NCBI RefSeq assembly: GCF_000007705.1
Contig: NC_005085.1
Span: forward strand, 806,001 to 870,000
DNA from: Chromobacterium violaceum ATCC 12472
GTDB taxonomy: Bacteria; Pseudomonadota; Gammaproteobacteria; Burkholderiales; Chromobacteriaceae
Direction of reading: 5' to 3'
DNA: 64,000 nt
Shown: in pieces, positions 44,034 to 53,288 of the stretch
Layout of the letters: each line of letters starts with the position of its first letter
How positions within the stretch are numbered: the first letter of the stretch is position 1
Notes under the pieces: model-generated
Database searches by the model: none
Told to the model about the DNA's origin: nothing
The model's input: the letters and a program-made list of their open reading frames with translations, nothing else
Translations under genes and position numbers: made by a program

Positions 44034-44924
44034 ATGCGTGATCTGTCCGATTTTGGCTTGGCCGACTGGCTGAGGCTGTCGCCGTGCCATGATGCGCTCA
44101 AGCAGTGGCGGAATGATGTGTGGCAATCCATGTATCTGGCCAAGCGCGCCGCGGGGCAGGAACGCTTTGTCGAGGACCTGCGCGACCCGGCCGCGAATCT
44201 GGGCCTGGTTGTCGCATTCGAGCAGCCCTGGGCGCTGAATTGGCAGCTGGAGCGGGCCCGCGTCAATATTCCGGATACCCGGATGGCGGTGTTCGACAAT
44301 TCCAGGCGTCCGGAAATGAGACGGCAGATCGAGCAGGTCTGCCGCGAGAACCAGGTGCCCTATCTGGCTTTGCCGGCCAACCCGACCCGCCATGTCAATC
44401 GCTCGCACGGTTTCGCGATGAGCTGGATTTACCGCAATGTCGTGCTTCCGGCCGCGCCCCGCAGCTTCGCCTTCATCGACCACGACATGATTCCGGTGGC
44501 GTCCAGCAGGCTGCTGGTCGACCTGGACGACCAGCCCGTGTACGGTCTCCCTAACCACGGCGAGTGGGGCTGGCACCTGTGGGCCGGGTATTGCGCGTTC
44601 CTTTTCGACCACGTGAGGCGCCGCCGGCTCAATTTCCTCTATGACTTTTCCAACGGGCTCGACACCGGCGGCCGCAACTGGCGCTCCCTGTATCGCGAGC
44701 TCGATTCTGATCGTCTGAGAATGGCCAAGCATCGCATGCGCGAGATCATTGACCCGGTCAGCAGACACCCCTTCACCATCCAGGTGATCGACGACTGCTG
44801 GTATCACATCGGCAGCATCAGCTATAACAACGGTTTCGAGTCGCAGTTCGAGCTGTGCCAGCACCTTGCCGCGGCCCTGGCCGAAGGCCTGCCGTGGGCC
44901 GAGTTGTGTCCGCCGGAGGCTTAA
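44034..44924 (+). CDS. Unrecognised GT-A-like protein in the LPS locus
   Basis: This 296-aa soluble protein does not match a family I can name. It has a nucleotide-sugar-transferase-like centre: VFDNSRRPEMRRQIEQVCRENQVPYLALPANP, then RSFAFIDHDMIPV, where DHD could act as the DxD metal site of a GT-A fold, and later YGLPNHGEWGWHLWAGYCAFLFD. Position in front of a GT4 gene, 10 bases apart, supports a role in glycan synthesis. A GTG at 44025 is an alternative start. Confidence 0.6.
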   Translation: MRDLSDFGLADWLRLSPCHDALKQWRNDVWQSMYLAKRAAGQERFVEDLRDPAANLGLVVAFEQPWALNWQLERARVNIPDTRMAVFDNSRRPEMRRQIEQVCRENQVPYLALPANPTRHVNRSHGFAMSWIYRNVVLPAAPRSFAFIDHDMIPVASSRLLVDLDDQPVYGLPNHGEWGWHLWAGYCAFLFDHVRRRRLNFLYDFSNGLDTGGRNWRSLYRELDSDRLRMAKHRMREIIDPVSRHPFTIQVIDDCWYHIGSISYNNGFESQFELCQHLAAALAEGLPWAELCPPEA

Positions 44925-44934
44925 CGGACTTCGC

Positions 44935-46038
44935 ATGTCGGATTTCATACTTTTCACCGAGTCCTCTCCGAACGTGGGCGGACAGGAACTGCAGTTGATG
45001 CAGCAGATGAAGCTGCTGGAGGGCGCGGGCTATCGTCCCGTCTTGGCGTGCCGGCCGGGTACGCGGGTGGCCGAGGTGGCGGAAGACAAGGGACTGGCCA
45101 TCCTGCCGTTCCGCTTTCGCAACAGCGCGCACCCTTCGACGATGCTGGGCTTGTGGCGCTGGATGGCCGCTCACCGGCCGGCCCTCGCCATTTGCCATAG
45201 CGGCCACGATTGCAACAACCTGGCCTTGGCGGCCAGGTTGTTGCCAAAGCGGCCTTTCCTGCTTCGCTCCCGAACCTACCAGGCCGGCTATCCTTCAGCC
45301 TGGACCTACAATCGGCTGGTGGACGCGACGATGTTGCCGAGCGAGTGCCTGCGGCAGGCCTTGCTGCGGAATCCCGCGATCCGGCCCGAGCGCCTGCATG
45401 TTGTGTATCCCGGCATCGATTTCGCCCGGCTGGACCTGGCGGCCGAACGGCCGCTGCCGGAAAACATTTCCGCCTGGCTGGCCCGGGAGCAGGGGCCGGT
45501 GCTGGTGCATGCGGCGATGCTGCGCGGAGAAAAGGGGCACCGGGTCCTGCTGCAGGCATTGGCTGCCTTGCGAGAACAATGGCCGACATTGCGGTACGTG
45601 ATCGCGGGCGAGGGAGGCGAAAGAGGCGCGATCGAAGGAGAGATCGAGCGGCTGGGGCTGCGGGACCGGGTCCTGCTGGCCGGCGTAGTCGATCCCATCG
45701 CGCCGCTGCTCCGGCGCGCCGACATCGTGGTCATGCCGTCCACTTACGAGCCGCTGGGCATGTCGCAGATCGAGTCGCTGGGGTTGGGCGTTCCGGTGGT
45801 GGCCAGCCGCACGGGAGGCATCCCGGAAACGGTATCGGATGGCGTGAGCGGTTTGCTCGCGGCGCCGGGCGACGTGGGAGAGTGGACGCAGGCCTTGGGC
45901 CGCGCCTTGTCCGACCTGCCCGGAATGCGCGCGATGGCCGATGCGGGACGGCACGATGTCCGGCAGCGGTTTTCAGTCGAGCATAATCTGGACAGCATTC
46001 TTCAATTGGCGGGACTGCCGCGCCAAGCGCGCGGATGA
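44935..46038 (+). CDS. GT4-family glycosyltransferase
   Basis: This 367-aa GT-B protein opens with FILFTESSPNVGGQELQLMQQMKLL and has HAAMLRGEKGHRVLLQALAAL followed by VVMPSTYEPLGMSQIESLGLGVPVV, the GT4 donor site. It is placed between the GT-A-like gene and msbA, whose ATG overlaps its TGA. Probably adds a sugar to the LPS core; substrate unknown. Confidence 0.8.
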   Translation: MSDFILFTESSPNVGGQELQLMQQMKLLEGAGYRPVLACRPGTRVAEVAEDKGLAILPFRFRNSAHPSTMLGLWRWMAAHRPALAICHSGHDCNNLALAARLLPKRPFLLRSRTYQAGYPSAWTYNRLVDATMLPSECLRQALLRNPAIRPERLHVVYPGIDFARLDLAAERPLPENISAWLAREQGPVLVHAAMLRGEKGHRVLLQALAALREQWPTLRYVIAGEGGERGAIEGEIERLGLRDRVLLAGVVDPIAPLLRRADIVVMPSTYEPLGMSQIESLGLGVPVVASRTGGIPETVSDGVSGLLAAPGDVGEWTQALGRALSDLPGMRAMADAGRHDVRQRFSVEHNLDSILQLAGLPRQARG

Positions 46039-47804
46039 CGGGATTTCGGATGAAAGATTCGTTCAAGAATAGTTGGGCCATCTACCGGCGGCTGCTGGGC
46101 TATCTGCTGGGCTACTGGAAAGTGCTGCTGCTGTCGATGCTGTCGATGGCGGTGGCGGCGCTGACCGAGCCGGCGGTCGCCAAGCTGCTCAAGCCGCTGA
46201 TAGACGGCGGCTTCGTCAACAAGGATCCGCAGGTGATCATGTGGGTGCCGCTGGCCATCATCGGCATCTACCTGATACGCGGCTTGGCCGGCTTCATCAA
46301 CGAATACACCGCCAGCTGGCTGACGGGGCAACTGGTGCAGCGGCTCAGGCAGCAGATGTTCGCCAAGCTGGTGAATCTGCCGGCGCGCTATTACGACGAG
46401 CACCAGTCCGGCCGGCTGATGTCGCGCATCACCAACGACGTCAACCAGGTGACCGAGGCCGGTTTCAACGTGATCACCGTCACGGTGCGCGACGGCCTGA
46501 CCGCGCTCGGCATGCTGGGGCTGATGCTGACCACCGACTGGCAGCTGACGCTGATCTGCCTGGTGGTGATGCCGGCGGTCACCTATTGCATGCGGCTGGT
46601 CGGGCAGCGCCTGCGCGGCCTGGCGCGCCAGAACCAGCAGCACATGGCGCAGATGACCCAGGTGCTGGCGGAGAGCATCCAGTGCCAGCGCGCGATCAAG
46701 GTGTACGGCGGACAAGAGCGCGAGATGGCGCGGTTCGACCACACGGCGACGTCGGTGCGCCGCAACCAGGTCAAGCAGAGCGCCGCGAGCGCCGCCAATA
46801 CCGGCGTCACGCAGCTGATGATCGCGTGCGCGCTGGCGGCGATTTTGTACTTCGCCGGTCTGCGCGCCCAGCATGGCGGACTGACCGCCGGCGACTTCAT
46901 GGTGTTCCTGACCGCGATGCTGGGCTTGTTCGCCCCGGTGAAGCGGATTTCCAGCGTATCGCAAGCGATGCAGCGCGGCTTGGCGGCGGCGGAGTCGGTA
47001 TTCGCCTTCATCGACGAGCCGGGGGAGCCGGACGACGGCGCCAGCGCCTTGCCGGCCACACGCGGCCGGCTGAGCTTCGATGCGGTCAGCTTTGCCTATC
47101 CCAATGTCGATAGCCCGGCGCTGTCGGGAATCGACCTGGAAATCCAGCCGGGCGAAACTGTGGCGCTGGTGGGTTCGTCAGGCAGCGGCAAGACCACGCT
47201 GGCTAGCCTGGTGCCCCGTTTCTACGAGCCTTCGGCCGGGCGCCTGCTGCTGGACGGCGTGCCATTGGCCGATATCCCGCTGCGGCAACTGCGCGGCCAT
47301 ATCGCGCTGGTCAGCCAGCAGGTGGAGCTGTTCAACGACACGGTGGCGGCCAATATCGCCTATGGCAGGGAAGACGCGTCGCGGGAGGAAATCGTCGAGG
47401 CGGCGAGAGCGGCCAATGCGATGGAGTTCATCGAAGGCCTGCCTGATGGGCTGGAAACCGTGATCGGCGAGAACGGCGCCCGGCTGTCAGGCGGGCAGCG
47501 CCAGCGGCTGGCGATCGCGCGCGCGCTGCTGAAGAATGCGCCGCTGCTGATCCTGGACGAGGCGACCTCGGCGCTGGATACCCAGTCGGAGCGGCTGGTG
47601 CAGGCGGCGCTGGAAAACCTGATGAAGAACCGCACCACCATCGTCATCGCGCACCGGCTGTCCACCATCGAGAACGCCGACCGCATCGTGGTGATGCACC
47701 AGGGCCGTCTGGCCGAACAGGGGCGCCACCAGGCGCTGCTGGAGCAAGGCGGCTTGTACGCCAGGCTGCACAGCCTGCAGTTCAGCGAGCCGCAGGCGGA
47801 CTGA
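46035..47804 (+). CDS. msbA: MsbA lipid A-core flippase (ABC exporter)
   Basis: This 589-aa half-transporter has six transmembrane helices (about 20-310) and an ABC domain with Walker A GSSGSGKT (about 379-386), signature LSGGQRQRLAIARALL and Walker B LLILDEATSALD. It flips lipid A-core across the cytoplasmic membrane. The N-terminal domain LLSMLSMAVAALTEPAVAKLLKPLIDGGFV is MsbA-like. Its ATG overlaps the upstream glycosyltransferase stop, consistent with an LPS operon. Confidence 0.9.
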   Translation: MTGFRMKDSFKNSWAIYRRLLGYLLGYWKVLLLSMLSMAVAALTEPAVAKLLKPLIDGGFVNKDPQVIMWVPLAIIGIYLIRGLAGFINEYTASWLTGQLVQRLRQQMFAKLVNLPARYYDEHQSGRLMSRITNDVNQVTEAGFNVITVTVRDGLTALGMLGLMLTTDWQLTLICLVVMPAVTYCMRLVGQRLRGLARQNQQHMAQMTQVLAESIQCQRAIKVYGGQEREMARFDHTATSVRRNQVKQSAASAANTGVTQLMIACALAAILYFAGLRAQHGGLTAGDFMVFLTAMLGLFAPVKRISSVSQAMQRGLAAAESVFAFIDEPGEPDDGASALPATRGRLSFDAVSFAYPNVDSPALSGIDLEIQPGETVALVGSSGSGKTTLASLVPRFYEPSAGRLLLDGVPLADIPLRQLRGHIALVSQQVELFNDTVAANIAYGREDASREEIVEAARAANAMEFIEGLPDGLETVIGENGARLSGGQRQRLAIARALLKNAPLLILDEATSALDTQSERLVQAALENLMKNRTTIVIAHRLSTIENADRIVVMHQGRLAEQGRHQALLEQGGLYARLHSLQFSEPQAD

Positions 47805-47832
47805 GCCACCCCGCGGCTGCTGGCGAAAAGCG

Positions 47833-47860
47833 ACAAGGCTGCCCTGGGGCAGCCTTGTTT
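47833..47860 (+). terminator. Rho-independent terminator after msbA
   Basis: An 11-bp perfect stem (47833-47843 with 47848-47858) with a 4-base loop ends in TTT, 28 bases after the msbA stop. The T tract is short. Confidence 0.7.
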
Positions 47861-47891
47861 CGTTGGCGATCGCGCCTGAGCGCTCAATCAC

Positions 47892-48272
47892 TCAACGTTT
47901 GGAGAACAGCGGTTCCTGCGGCGCCAGCTCGCGGCCGTTTTCCCGTATCGTGTGCCAGACCGGCTGGCCTTGCACCTGGGGATGGACATCGCGCGCCAGC
48001 GACACATAGGCCTTGCTGTCGCGGGCATTGGAGTAGGCGCGCAGCAGGGCCACTTTGGCGTGCAGATTGTCGGGATCGTCCTTCAGGGAATCTTTCAGAA
48101 CGCGAACGGCTTCGCGGGTACGGCCATAGGCCAGAAAGACTTCGGCCTCTCCGACTGGGTCGATGCCGCGCTGGACGGGTTTGGTGTAACGCATATGGCG
48201 CCAGAACTGGCGCAACGAATAATAGACGAGCATCAGGGCCAGGCTGCTGGCCAGTGCCGTAAAGACATCCAT
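47892..48272 (-). CDS. FimV C-terminal-domain-like TPR membrane protein
   Basis: This 126-aa protein has one N-terminal transmembrane helix (about 5-22) and then a pair of TPR-like helices, with AEVFLAYGRTREAVRVLKDSL-KDDPDNLHAKVALLRAYSNARDSKAY. This pattern resembles the cytoplasmic C-terminal domain of the polar hub protein FimV/TspA, which supports type IV pilus function. The periplasmic LysM part of FimV is absent. It is 120 bases upstream of aroB on the same strand, close to pilMNOPQ. Confidence 0.65.
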   Translation of the reverse strand: MDVFTALASSLALMLVYYSLRQFWRHMRYTKPVQRGIDPVGEAEVFLAYGRTREAVRVLKDSLKDDPDNLHAKVALLRAYSNARDSKAYVSLARDVHPQVQGQPVWHTIRENGRELAPQEPLFSKR

Positions 48273-48320
48273 TCTATTTCTCCCCCCCTCGTGTGAAACA
48301 ACATCTTATTTAGTCTGTTG

Positions 48321-48350
48321 ATTATTCTGACGAGGCGGGTGGCTTGGCAA
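48321..48350 (-). promoter_or_regulatory. Predicted promoter of the FimV-like gene
   Basis: On the minus strand a TTGCCA -35 box (48345-48350), 18-base spacer and AATAAT -10 box (48321-48326) lie about 49 bases before the ATG. Five of six -10 bases match consensus. Confidence 0.4.
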
Positions 48351-48391
48351 TGCGTATAAATCCGTAGCCCGGCCACCCGGACAGCCGGAGA

Positions 48392-49471
48392 TCAGCTGTT
48401 TTCGCGCAGAATCTTGTCCAGCAAGGCGGTGTCCAACCCCGACTTTATCACGGCCTGGCCCAGCTCGCGCAACAATACGAAGCGCACGGTGCCCGCCTCC
48501 ACCTTCTTGTCGTGGCTCATCAGGTTCAGCCATTGTTCGGTTGGCATGGAGGGCGCCTTGACCGGCAGTCCGGCGGCGGCGATCAGCCGACGCACGCGTT
48601 CGGCCTCGTCCCGGCCGATCCAGCCGAGCTCGGCGGACGCCGCCGCGGCCAGAACCATGCCGGCAGCCACCGCTTCGCCGTGCAGCCAGGCGCCGTAGCC
48701 CATGCCCGCCTCGATGGCGTGGCCGAAGGTATGGCCCAGGTTCAGGAGCGCGCGAACGCCGTTTTCCTTTTCGTCCTCGGCGACGATGGCGGCCTTCATT
48801 TCGCAGCTGCGTTTCACCGCGTACTGCAGCGCGTCGCCGTCGCGCGCGCGCAGCTTGGCCATATTGGCTTCCAGCCAGGCGAGGAAGCCGGCGTCGCCGA
48901 GCAGGCCGTATTTGATCACCTCGGCCAAGCCGGCCGATAGTTCGCGGTCGGGCAGCGTGGCGAGCAGCTCCATGTCCGCGATCACCGCTTTGGGCTGGTA
49001 GAAGGCGCCTATCATGTTCTTGCCCAGCGGGTGGTTGATCGCGGTCTTGCCGCCGACCGAGGAGTCCACCTGGGCGAGCAGCGTGGTGGGAATCTGGATG
49101 AAGGGCGCGCCGCGCTGGTAGCAGGCGGCGGCGAAGCCGGTCATGTCGCCGATCACGCCTCCGCCCAGCGCGATCAGCGTGGTCTTGCGCTCGGCGTTGC
49201 CGGACAGCAGCGCGTCGAAGATCAGGTTGAGCGTCTGCCAGTCCTTGTGCTGCTCGCCGTCGGGCAGCACTACGCTGGAGCAGGCCACGCCGCGCGCTTC
49301 CAGCGCCTGTTGCAGCCGCTGCAGGTACAGCGGGGCCACGGTGGCGTTGCTGACGATGGCCGCCTTGGGCAGCGGCAGGTGGGGTAGCAGCAGGTCGACC
49401 TGTTCCAGAAGTCCGTGGCCAATGTGTATCGGGTATCGGGTGTCGGGCAGGATCAGGTCGAGGGTGATCAC
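48392..49471 (-). CDS. aroB: 3-Dehydroquinate synthase AroB
   Basis: This 359-aa enzyme converts DAHP to 3-dehydroquinate, the second step of the shikimate pathway. Motifs include the NAD-binding [40 protein letters not shown] and the zinc-site His in [12 protein letters not shown] and [10 protein letters not shown]. It starts with GTG, sharing one base with the aroK stop TAG. The aroK-aroB pair upstream-linked to pilMNOPQ is a common proteobacterial arrangement. Confidence 0.95.
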   Translation of the reverse strand: MITLDLILPDTRYPIHIGHGLLEQVDLLLPHLPLPKAAIVSNATVAPLYLQRLQQALEARGVACSSVVLPDGEQHKDWQTLNLIFDALLSGNAERKTTLIALGGGVIGDMTGFAAACYQRGAPFIQIPTTLLAQVDSSVGGKTAINHPLGKNMIGAFYQPKAVIADMELLATLPDRELSAGLAEVIKYGLLGDAGFLAWLEANMAKLRARDGDALQYAVKRSCEMKAAIVAEDEKENGVRALLNLGHTFGHAIEAGMGYGAWLHGEAVAAGMVLAAAASAELGWIGRDEAERVRRLIAAAGLPVKAPSMPTEQWLNLMSHDKKVEAGTVRFVLLRELGQAVIKSGLDTALLDKILRENS

Positions 49472-50016
49472 TAGTCGGTTTCCTTGGGATGGTGCGGGGA
49501 GTCCAACAACTGGTCGACCAGACGGCCGACCAGCAGATTGACGTTCTGCTGGGTGGTGTCGATGATGATGTCGGCGATTTCGCGGTAAAACGGATCGCGC
49601 TCGTTGAACAGGCTTTCCAGTTTGGCGCGAGGGTCGGCGATCTGCAGCAGCGGACGGTTCTTGTCGTGCTGGGTGCGGGCCAGAAGGTCGTCTATCGAGG
49701 CGCGCAGGTAGATCACTGTGCCGTGGCTGGCCAGCACCTTGCGGTTTTCCTCGCGCAGCACAGCGCCGCCGCCGGTGGCGAGCACGATGTCGCGCTGCTG
49801 GGCCAGGTCGCGGATCACGCAGGCCTCGCGGTTGCGGAAGCGCATTTCGCCTTCGATGTCGAAGATGGTGGCCACGCGCACGCCGGTGCGCGCCTCGATC
49901 TCCTGGTCGGAGTCGTAGAACGTTTTGCCGGTGCGGCGCGCCAGCGCTCTGCCCACCGTGGTCTTGCCCGCGCCCATCAGACCGACCAGAAAAAAGTTGC
50001 CTGCCAGTTTCTCCAT
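49471..50016 (-). CDS. aroK: Shikimate kinase AroK
   Basis: This 181-aa P-loop kinase has Walker [10 protein letters not shown] near the N-terminus, the shikimate-binding DSDQEIE and FRNRE, GGGAV and the lid R-x-x-x-x-RPLL. It phosphorylates shikimate using ATP. An in-frame ATG 9 bases earlier (50025) is possible. It directly precedes aroB and lies 44 bases after pilQ. Confidence 0.93.
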   Translation of the reverse strand: MEKLAGNFFLVGLMGAGKTTVGRALARRTGKTFYDSDQEIEARTGVRVATIFDIEGEMRFRNREACVIRDLAQQRDIVLATGGGAVLREENRKVLASHGTVIYLRASIDDLLARTQHDKNRPLLQIADPRAKLESLFNERDPFYREIADIIIDTTQQNVNLLVGRLVDQLLDSPHHPKETD

Positions 50017-50059
50017 GGCAGGCATTGTAGCCGATCGTTAACGAATCTGTCTTGGCCGC

Positions 50060-52153
50060 TTAGCGAGACTCGGCGACCAGGTCGTTGATCACTTTGGGCG
50101 TGATGAAAATCAGCAGTTCGCTGCGTTTGTCGATCTTCTGCGAGCTGCGGAACAGCGCGCCCAGCAAGGGGATGTCGCCGAGGAAGGGCACCTTGTTGAT
50201 CACATCGTTCAGCTGTTGCTGGTAGATGCCGCCCAGCACTACTGTGCCGCCGTTTTCCACCAGCACCTGGGTGATGATCTTCTCGGTCGACAGCGACGGC
50301 GTGCCGTTGACGGTTTTCTCGAAGTTGGCTGAATCCTTGTTGACGGTGATGTCCATGATCACGTGGTTGTCCGGCGTGATCTGCGGCTTGACGTTGAGGC
50401 GGAGCACCGCCTTCTTGAACGACACCGAGGTCGCGCCGCTGGAGCTGGCCTCCTGGTAGGGGATTTCCGTGCCCTGCTCGATGGAGGCTTCCTGGCGGTC
50501 GGCGGTCATCACCCGCGGGCTGGAAATGATGCGGCCCTTGTCCTCGGCCTGCATCGCCTGCAGCTCCAGTCCCAGGATCACCGAGTGGCCGACGTTGTAC
50601 AGCGCGGACAACGTGCCGTACGGGGTGGCGATAGGCAGGTTGACGCCGGCGGGCGTGGTCTGGATCACGTAGGGTTGGTTGTTGTTCAGGTTGGTGACGT
50701 TGTTGACGTTGGTGCCGAGCGGGTTGCCGGAAATGATGCCCTTGGGGTCCATTCTGTCGTAGGTGAGCTTGATGCCCAGATCGCGTTCCCAGTTGTCGGT
50801 GGCCTCGACGATGCGGGCCTCGATCAACACCTGCTTCACGGGGATGTCGGTCTTGGTGATGACGTCGCGGATCTTGTCTATCGCCGTGCCGATGTCGTTG
50901 ACGATCAGCGTGTTGGTCTTGGGGTCGATCAGCACGCTGCCGCGTTCGGACAGCAGGCTCTCCTTCTTGCCAGAGTTGTTGTCGCCATCCAGCACCTTCT
51001 TGAAGTCCTCGGCCGAGCGGTAGCGCAGCACGAAGGTTTCCGAGCGCAGCGGCTCCAGCGTCGCCAGCTGTTGCCGCGCCTCCTGCACCTGCTTGTCGCG
51101 CGCCAGCAGTTCGTCGCGCGGCGCGATCTGGATGATGTTGCCGTTGCGGCGCTGGTCCAGTCCCTTGCTCTGCAGGATCAGGTCAAGCGCCTGGTCCCAG
51201 GGCACGTCCTTCAGCCTGAGCGTGATGTTGCCGGTGACGGAGTCGCTGGTGACGACGTTGAGGCCGGTGAATTCGGCGATCACCTGCAGCACGGTGCGGA
51301 CTTCGATGTTCTGGAAATTCAGCGACAGCTTGTCGCCCTTGTACTGGGGCTTGCCGGCCGCGCCGCCAGCCGTTTCGAGCGCCGGTCGGCGCACTTCCAC
51401 CACCAGCTTGCCGTCGGTCTGGTATGACGAGTATTCCCAGTCGCCCTGCGGAATCACCGTGACGCGGATGTTGCCGCCCAGGTTGGCGGCATCCACCTTG
51501 GCCACCGGGGTGCCGAAGTCGGTGACGTCGACGCGGCGCACCAATTGGGGCGGCAGCGAGGCGCCGGCGATGTCCACCACCAGGTTGGCGCCGTCTCGGC
51601 GGATGTCCACCGGCGTGTTGGCGCTGGGGAGCGCCAGCTCGACCCGGCCCTCGCCATTGCGGCCGCGGCGGAAGTCCAGGCCGGCCGCGCCTTTTGCGGC
51701 GATCTGCGCCTGCGCGTCGGCGCGGGACGTCGGCACCAGCTCCTGCGGCGTGGCGGCCTGTTCGGTCGACATCGAGCCGTCCAGCGTCAGCAGCAGGCGG
51801 TTGCCGCTGACCTCGCTGCGATAGCTGGCGTTGCGGGCCAGGCTCAGCACCAGCCGCGAGCGGCCGCTGGCCTCCACCGCGACGGCCGAACGCAGCAGCG
51901 GGCTGTCGACATTGAGCGAAGGCTTGGCCATCTTGACCCCGGTGTTGGCGAAATCCAGCGCGATGCGGGGCGGATTGGACAGGGCGAAGCTGTTGGGCTT
52001 GACCGCGGGGCCGTCGAAGGTGATCTGCAGCGTCTGCCGGTTGCCGTCCACCTTGCCCGCGTCCAGCGCGGTGATGGCCGGCGCGGCGGCGGCGAGTCCC
52101 CCGCTCAGGCACAAGGCCAGGCCTGTCCACAATGCGATGCCGAGTCTTTTCAT
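50060..52153 (-). CDS. pilQ: Type IV pilus secretin PilQ
   Basis: This 697-aa outer-membrane secretin has a signal peptide (cleavage near AAA|APAI, residue 22), two AMIN domains for peptidoglycan binding (about 28-130 and 155-260), an STN/N0 domain with SLNFQNIEVRTVLQVIAEFTGLNV, an N1 domain, and the C-terminal secretin barrel with VPFLGDIPLLGALFRSSQ. It forms the ring through which the pilus passes. The start was set at MKRLGIALW, because the frame is open far upstream. It overlaps pilP by 4 bases. Confidence 0.95.
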   Translation of the reverse strand: MKRLGIALWTGLALCLSGGLAAAAPAITALDAGKVDGNRQTLQITFDGPAVKPNSFALSNPPRIALDFANTGVKMAKPSLNVDSPLLRSAVAVEASGRSRLVLSLARNASYRSEVSGNRLLLTLDGSMSTEQAATPQELVPTSRADAQAQIAAKGAAGLDFRRGRNGEGRVELALPSANTPVDIRRDGANLVVDIAGASLPPQLVRRVDVTDFGTPVAKVDAANLGGNIRVTVIPQGDWEYSSYQTDGKLVVEVRRPALETAGGAAGKPQYKGDKLSLNFQNIEVRTVLQVIAEFTGLNVVTSDSVTGNITLRLKDVPWDQALDLILQSKGLDQRRNGNIIQIAPRDELLARDKQVQEARQQLATLEPLRSETFVLRYRSAEDFKKVLDGDNNSGKKESLLSERGSVLIDPKTNTLIVNDIGTAIDKIRDVITKTDIPVKQVLIEARIVEATDNWERDLGIKLTYDRMDPKGIISGNPLGTNVNNVTNLNNNQPYVIQTTPAGVNLPIATPYGTLSALYNVGHSVILGLELQAMQAEDKGRIISSPRVMTADRQEASIEQGTEIPYQEASSSGATSVSFKKAVLRLNVKPQITPDNHVIMDITVNKDSANFEKTVNGTPSLSTEKIITQVLVENGGTVVLGGIYQQQLNDVINKVPFLGDIPLLGALFRSSQKIDKRSELLIFITPKVINDLVAESR

Positions 52154-52668
52154 TTGTTCTGCCCTTGTTCTTCCAGATGCAGGCCGCTGCTGCGCTGCAC
52201 CCACTCTCCATTCAGGTCTTCGACGGTTTCGGCAAGCTGCACCTCCGCATCGCTGATCGAGGTGATCTTGCCGAAGTTGAGGCCCAGGTAATTGCCCGGC
52301 TGCACCCGGTAGACCGCCCCCTCCGGCGTGCGGATCAGCGCGTAGACAGCGCCGCCGCGCCGTATCGTGCCCACCATCGCCAGCTTGTCCAGATCGTAAT
52401 TCTCCAGCGCCTCGCGCGGGCGCTTCAGGTCCGGCGCGTTGGCCGCGTTCTGCTGCTTGCCGGCCTGCAGTTTCTGCGGATTGAACGGGTCGGTCAGATC
52501 GTAGGCCTGGTAGTTGAACGGCTTGTAGGTTTGCACTTGCGGCAAGGGTTCGATCTGGCCGCGCAAGCCCAGGCTGCTGTTGGCCATCCATTGTTTCAGG
52601 TCTTCGCTGCTGTTGTCGCCGCAGGCGCTCAAAAGCAGGGGCAGCAGGCAGATCGCTATGGTTCTCAT
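52150..52668 (-). CDS. pilP: Pilus inner-membrane lipoprotein PilP
   Basis: This 172-aa lipoprotein has the lipobox LLLSAC|GDN, so Cys at about residue 15 is lipidated. The C-terminal beta-domain (LAMVGTIRRGG... YRVQPGNYLGLNFGKI) contacts the PilQ N0 domain. It links the PilMNO platform to the secretin. The ATG at 52668 has a GGGAGG ribosome site; a GTG at 52686 is in-frame but less likely. Confidence 0.92.
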   Translation of the reverse strand: MRTIAICLLPLLLSACGDNSSEDLKQWMANSSLGLRGQIEPLPQVQTYKPFNYQAYDLTDPFNPQKLQAGKQQNAANAPDLKRPREALENYDLDKLAMVGTIRRGGAVYALIRTPEGAVYRVQPGNYLGLNFGKITSISDAEVQLAETVEDLNGEWVQRSSGLHLEEQGQNK

Positions 52669-52682
52669 CGCGCGCGCCTCCC

Positions 52683-53288
52683 TCACTTTTGCGCCTGCAC
52701 GCTCATCCGCTCGCCGGGTTCGAGCGCGCGGTAGGTGCGTGCGGTGGCGTCCATGGTGAGCCGGTTGCCGCTGGTCGGGGTGAGGCTGATCTCGCCGATG
52801 GTGACAATGCGGGACAGCTGGGCCACGTCGTTGACGAAGGCTGCCAGATCGTTATACGTGCCTGTCAGGCGGAGGGTGATCGGCACTTCGGCCATTTCCG
52901 CGGTGCGGGTTTCGCCGCCGGGCTTGAACAGGTCGAACTGCAGGCCGCGGCCGATGCCGGCCTGGTTGATCTCGGTGAGCAGCGTATCCATGTCGGACTT
53001 GGTGGGCAGCTGTTTGAGCAGGGCGCCGAACGAGGCGTCGATTTCCTTTAGCTGCTGCTCCAGCGCGTCAAGGTTCACCGCCTGGCGTTTCTTGTCGACG
53101 AAGGTCTGCTTTAACGTGGCCTCCTGCTGGCGAGACTGGTTCAGCTTGTCCAGCTGTTCGCCCAGCACGAAGAAATAGCCTAGCCCGACCACCAGCAGCA
53201 GCAGCAGAAACATCATCAGTCCCTGCGCCTGCAGCGGCCAGTTGGGCATGTCCTTGGGGTCGAGCGCGCGCAGTTCGTCCAGCGTCAT
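52683..53288 (-). CDS. pilO: Pilus alignment protein PilO
   Basis: This 201-aa protein has a transmembrane helix at about 22-44, a coiled-coil (45-90) and a ferredoxin-like C-terminal domain with LTGTYNDLAAFVNDVAQLSRIVTI. It forms a heterodimer with PilN in the inner membrane. Order pilN-pilO-pilP and overlap by 4 bases with pilN are standard. Confidence 0.93.
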   Translation of the reverse strand: MTLDELRALDPKDMPNWPLQAQGLMMFLLLLLVVGLGYFFVLGEQLDKLNQSRQQEATLKQTFVDKKRQAVNLDALEQQLKEIDASFGALLKQLPTKSDMDTLLTEINQAGIGRGLQFDLFKPGGETRTAEMAEVPITLRLTGTYNDLAAFVNDVAQLSRIVTIGEISLTPTSGNRLTMDATARTYRALEPGERMSVQAQK

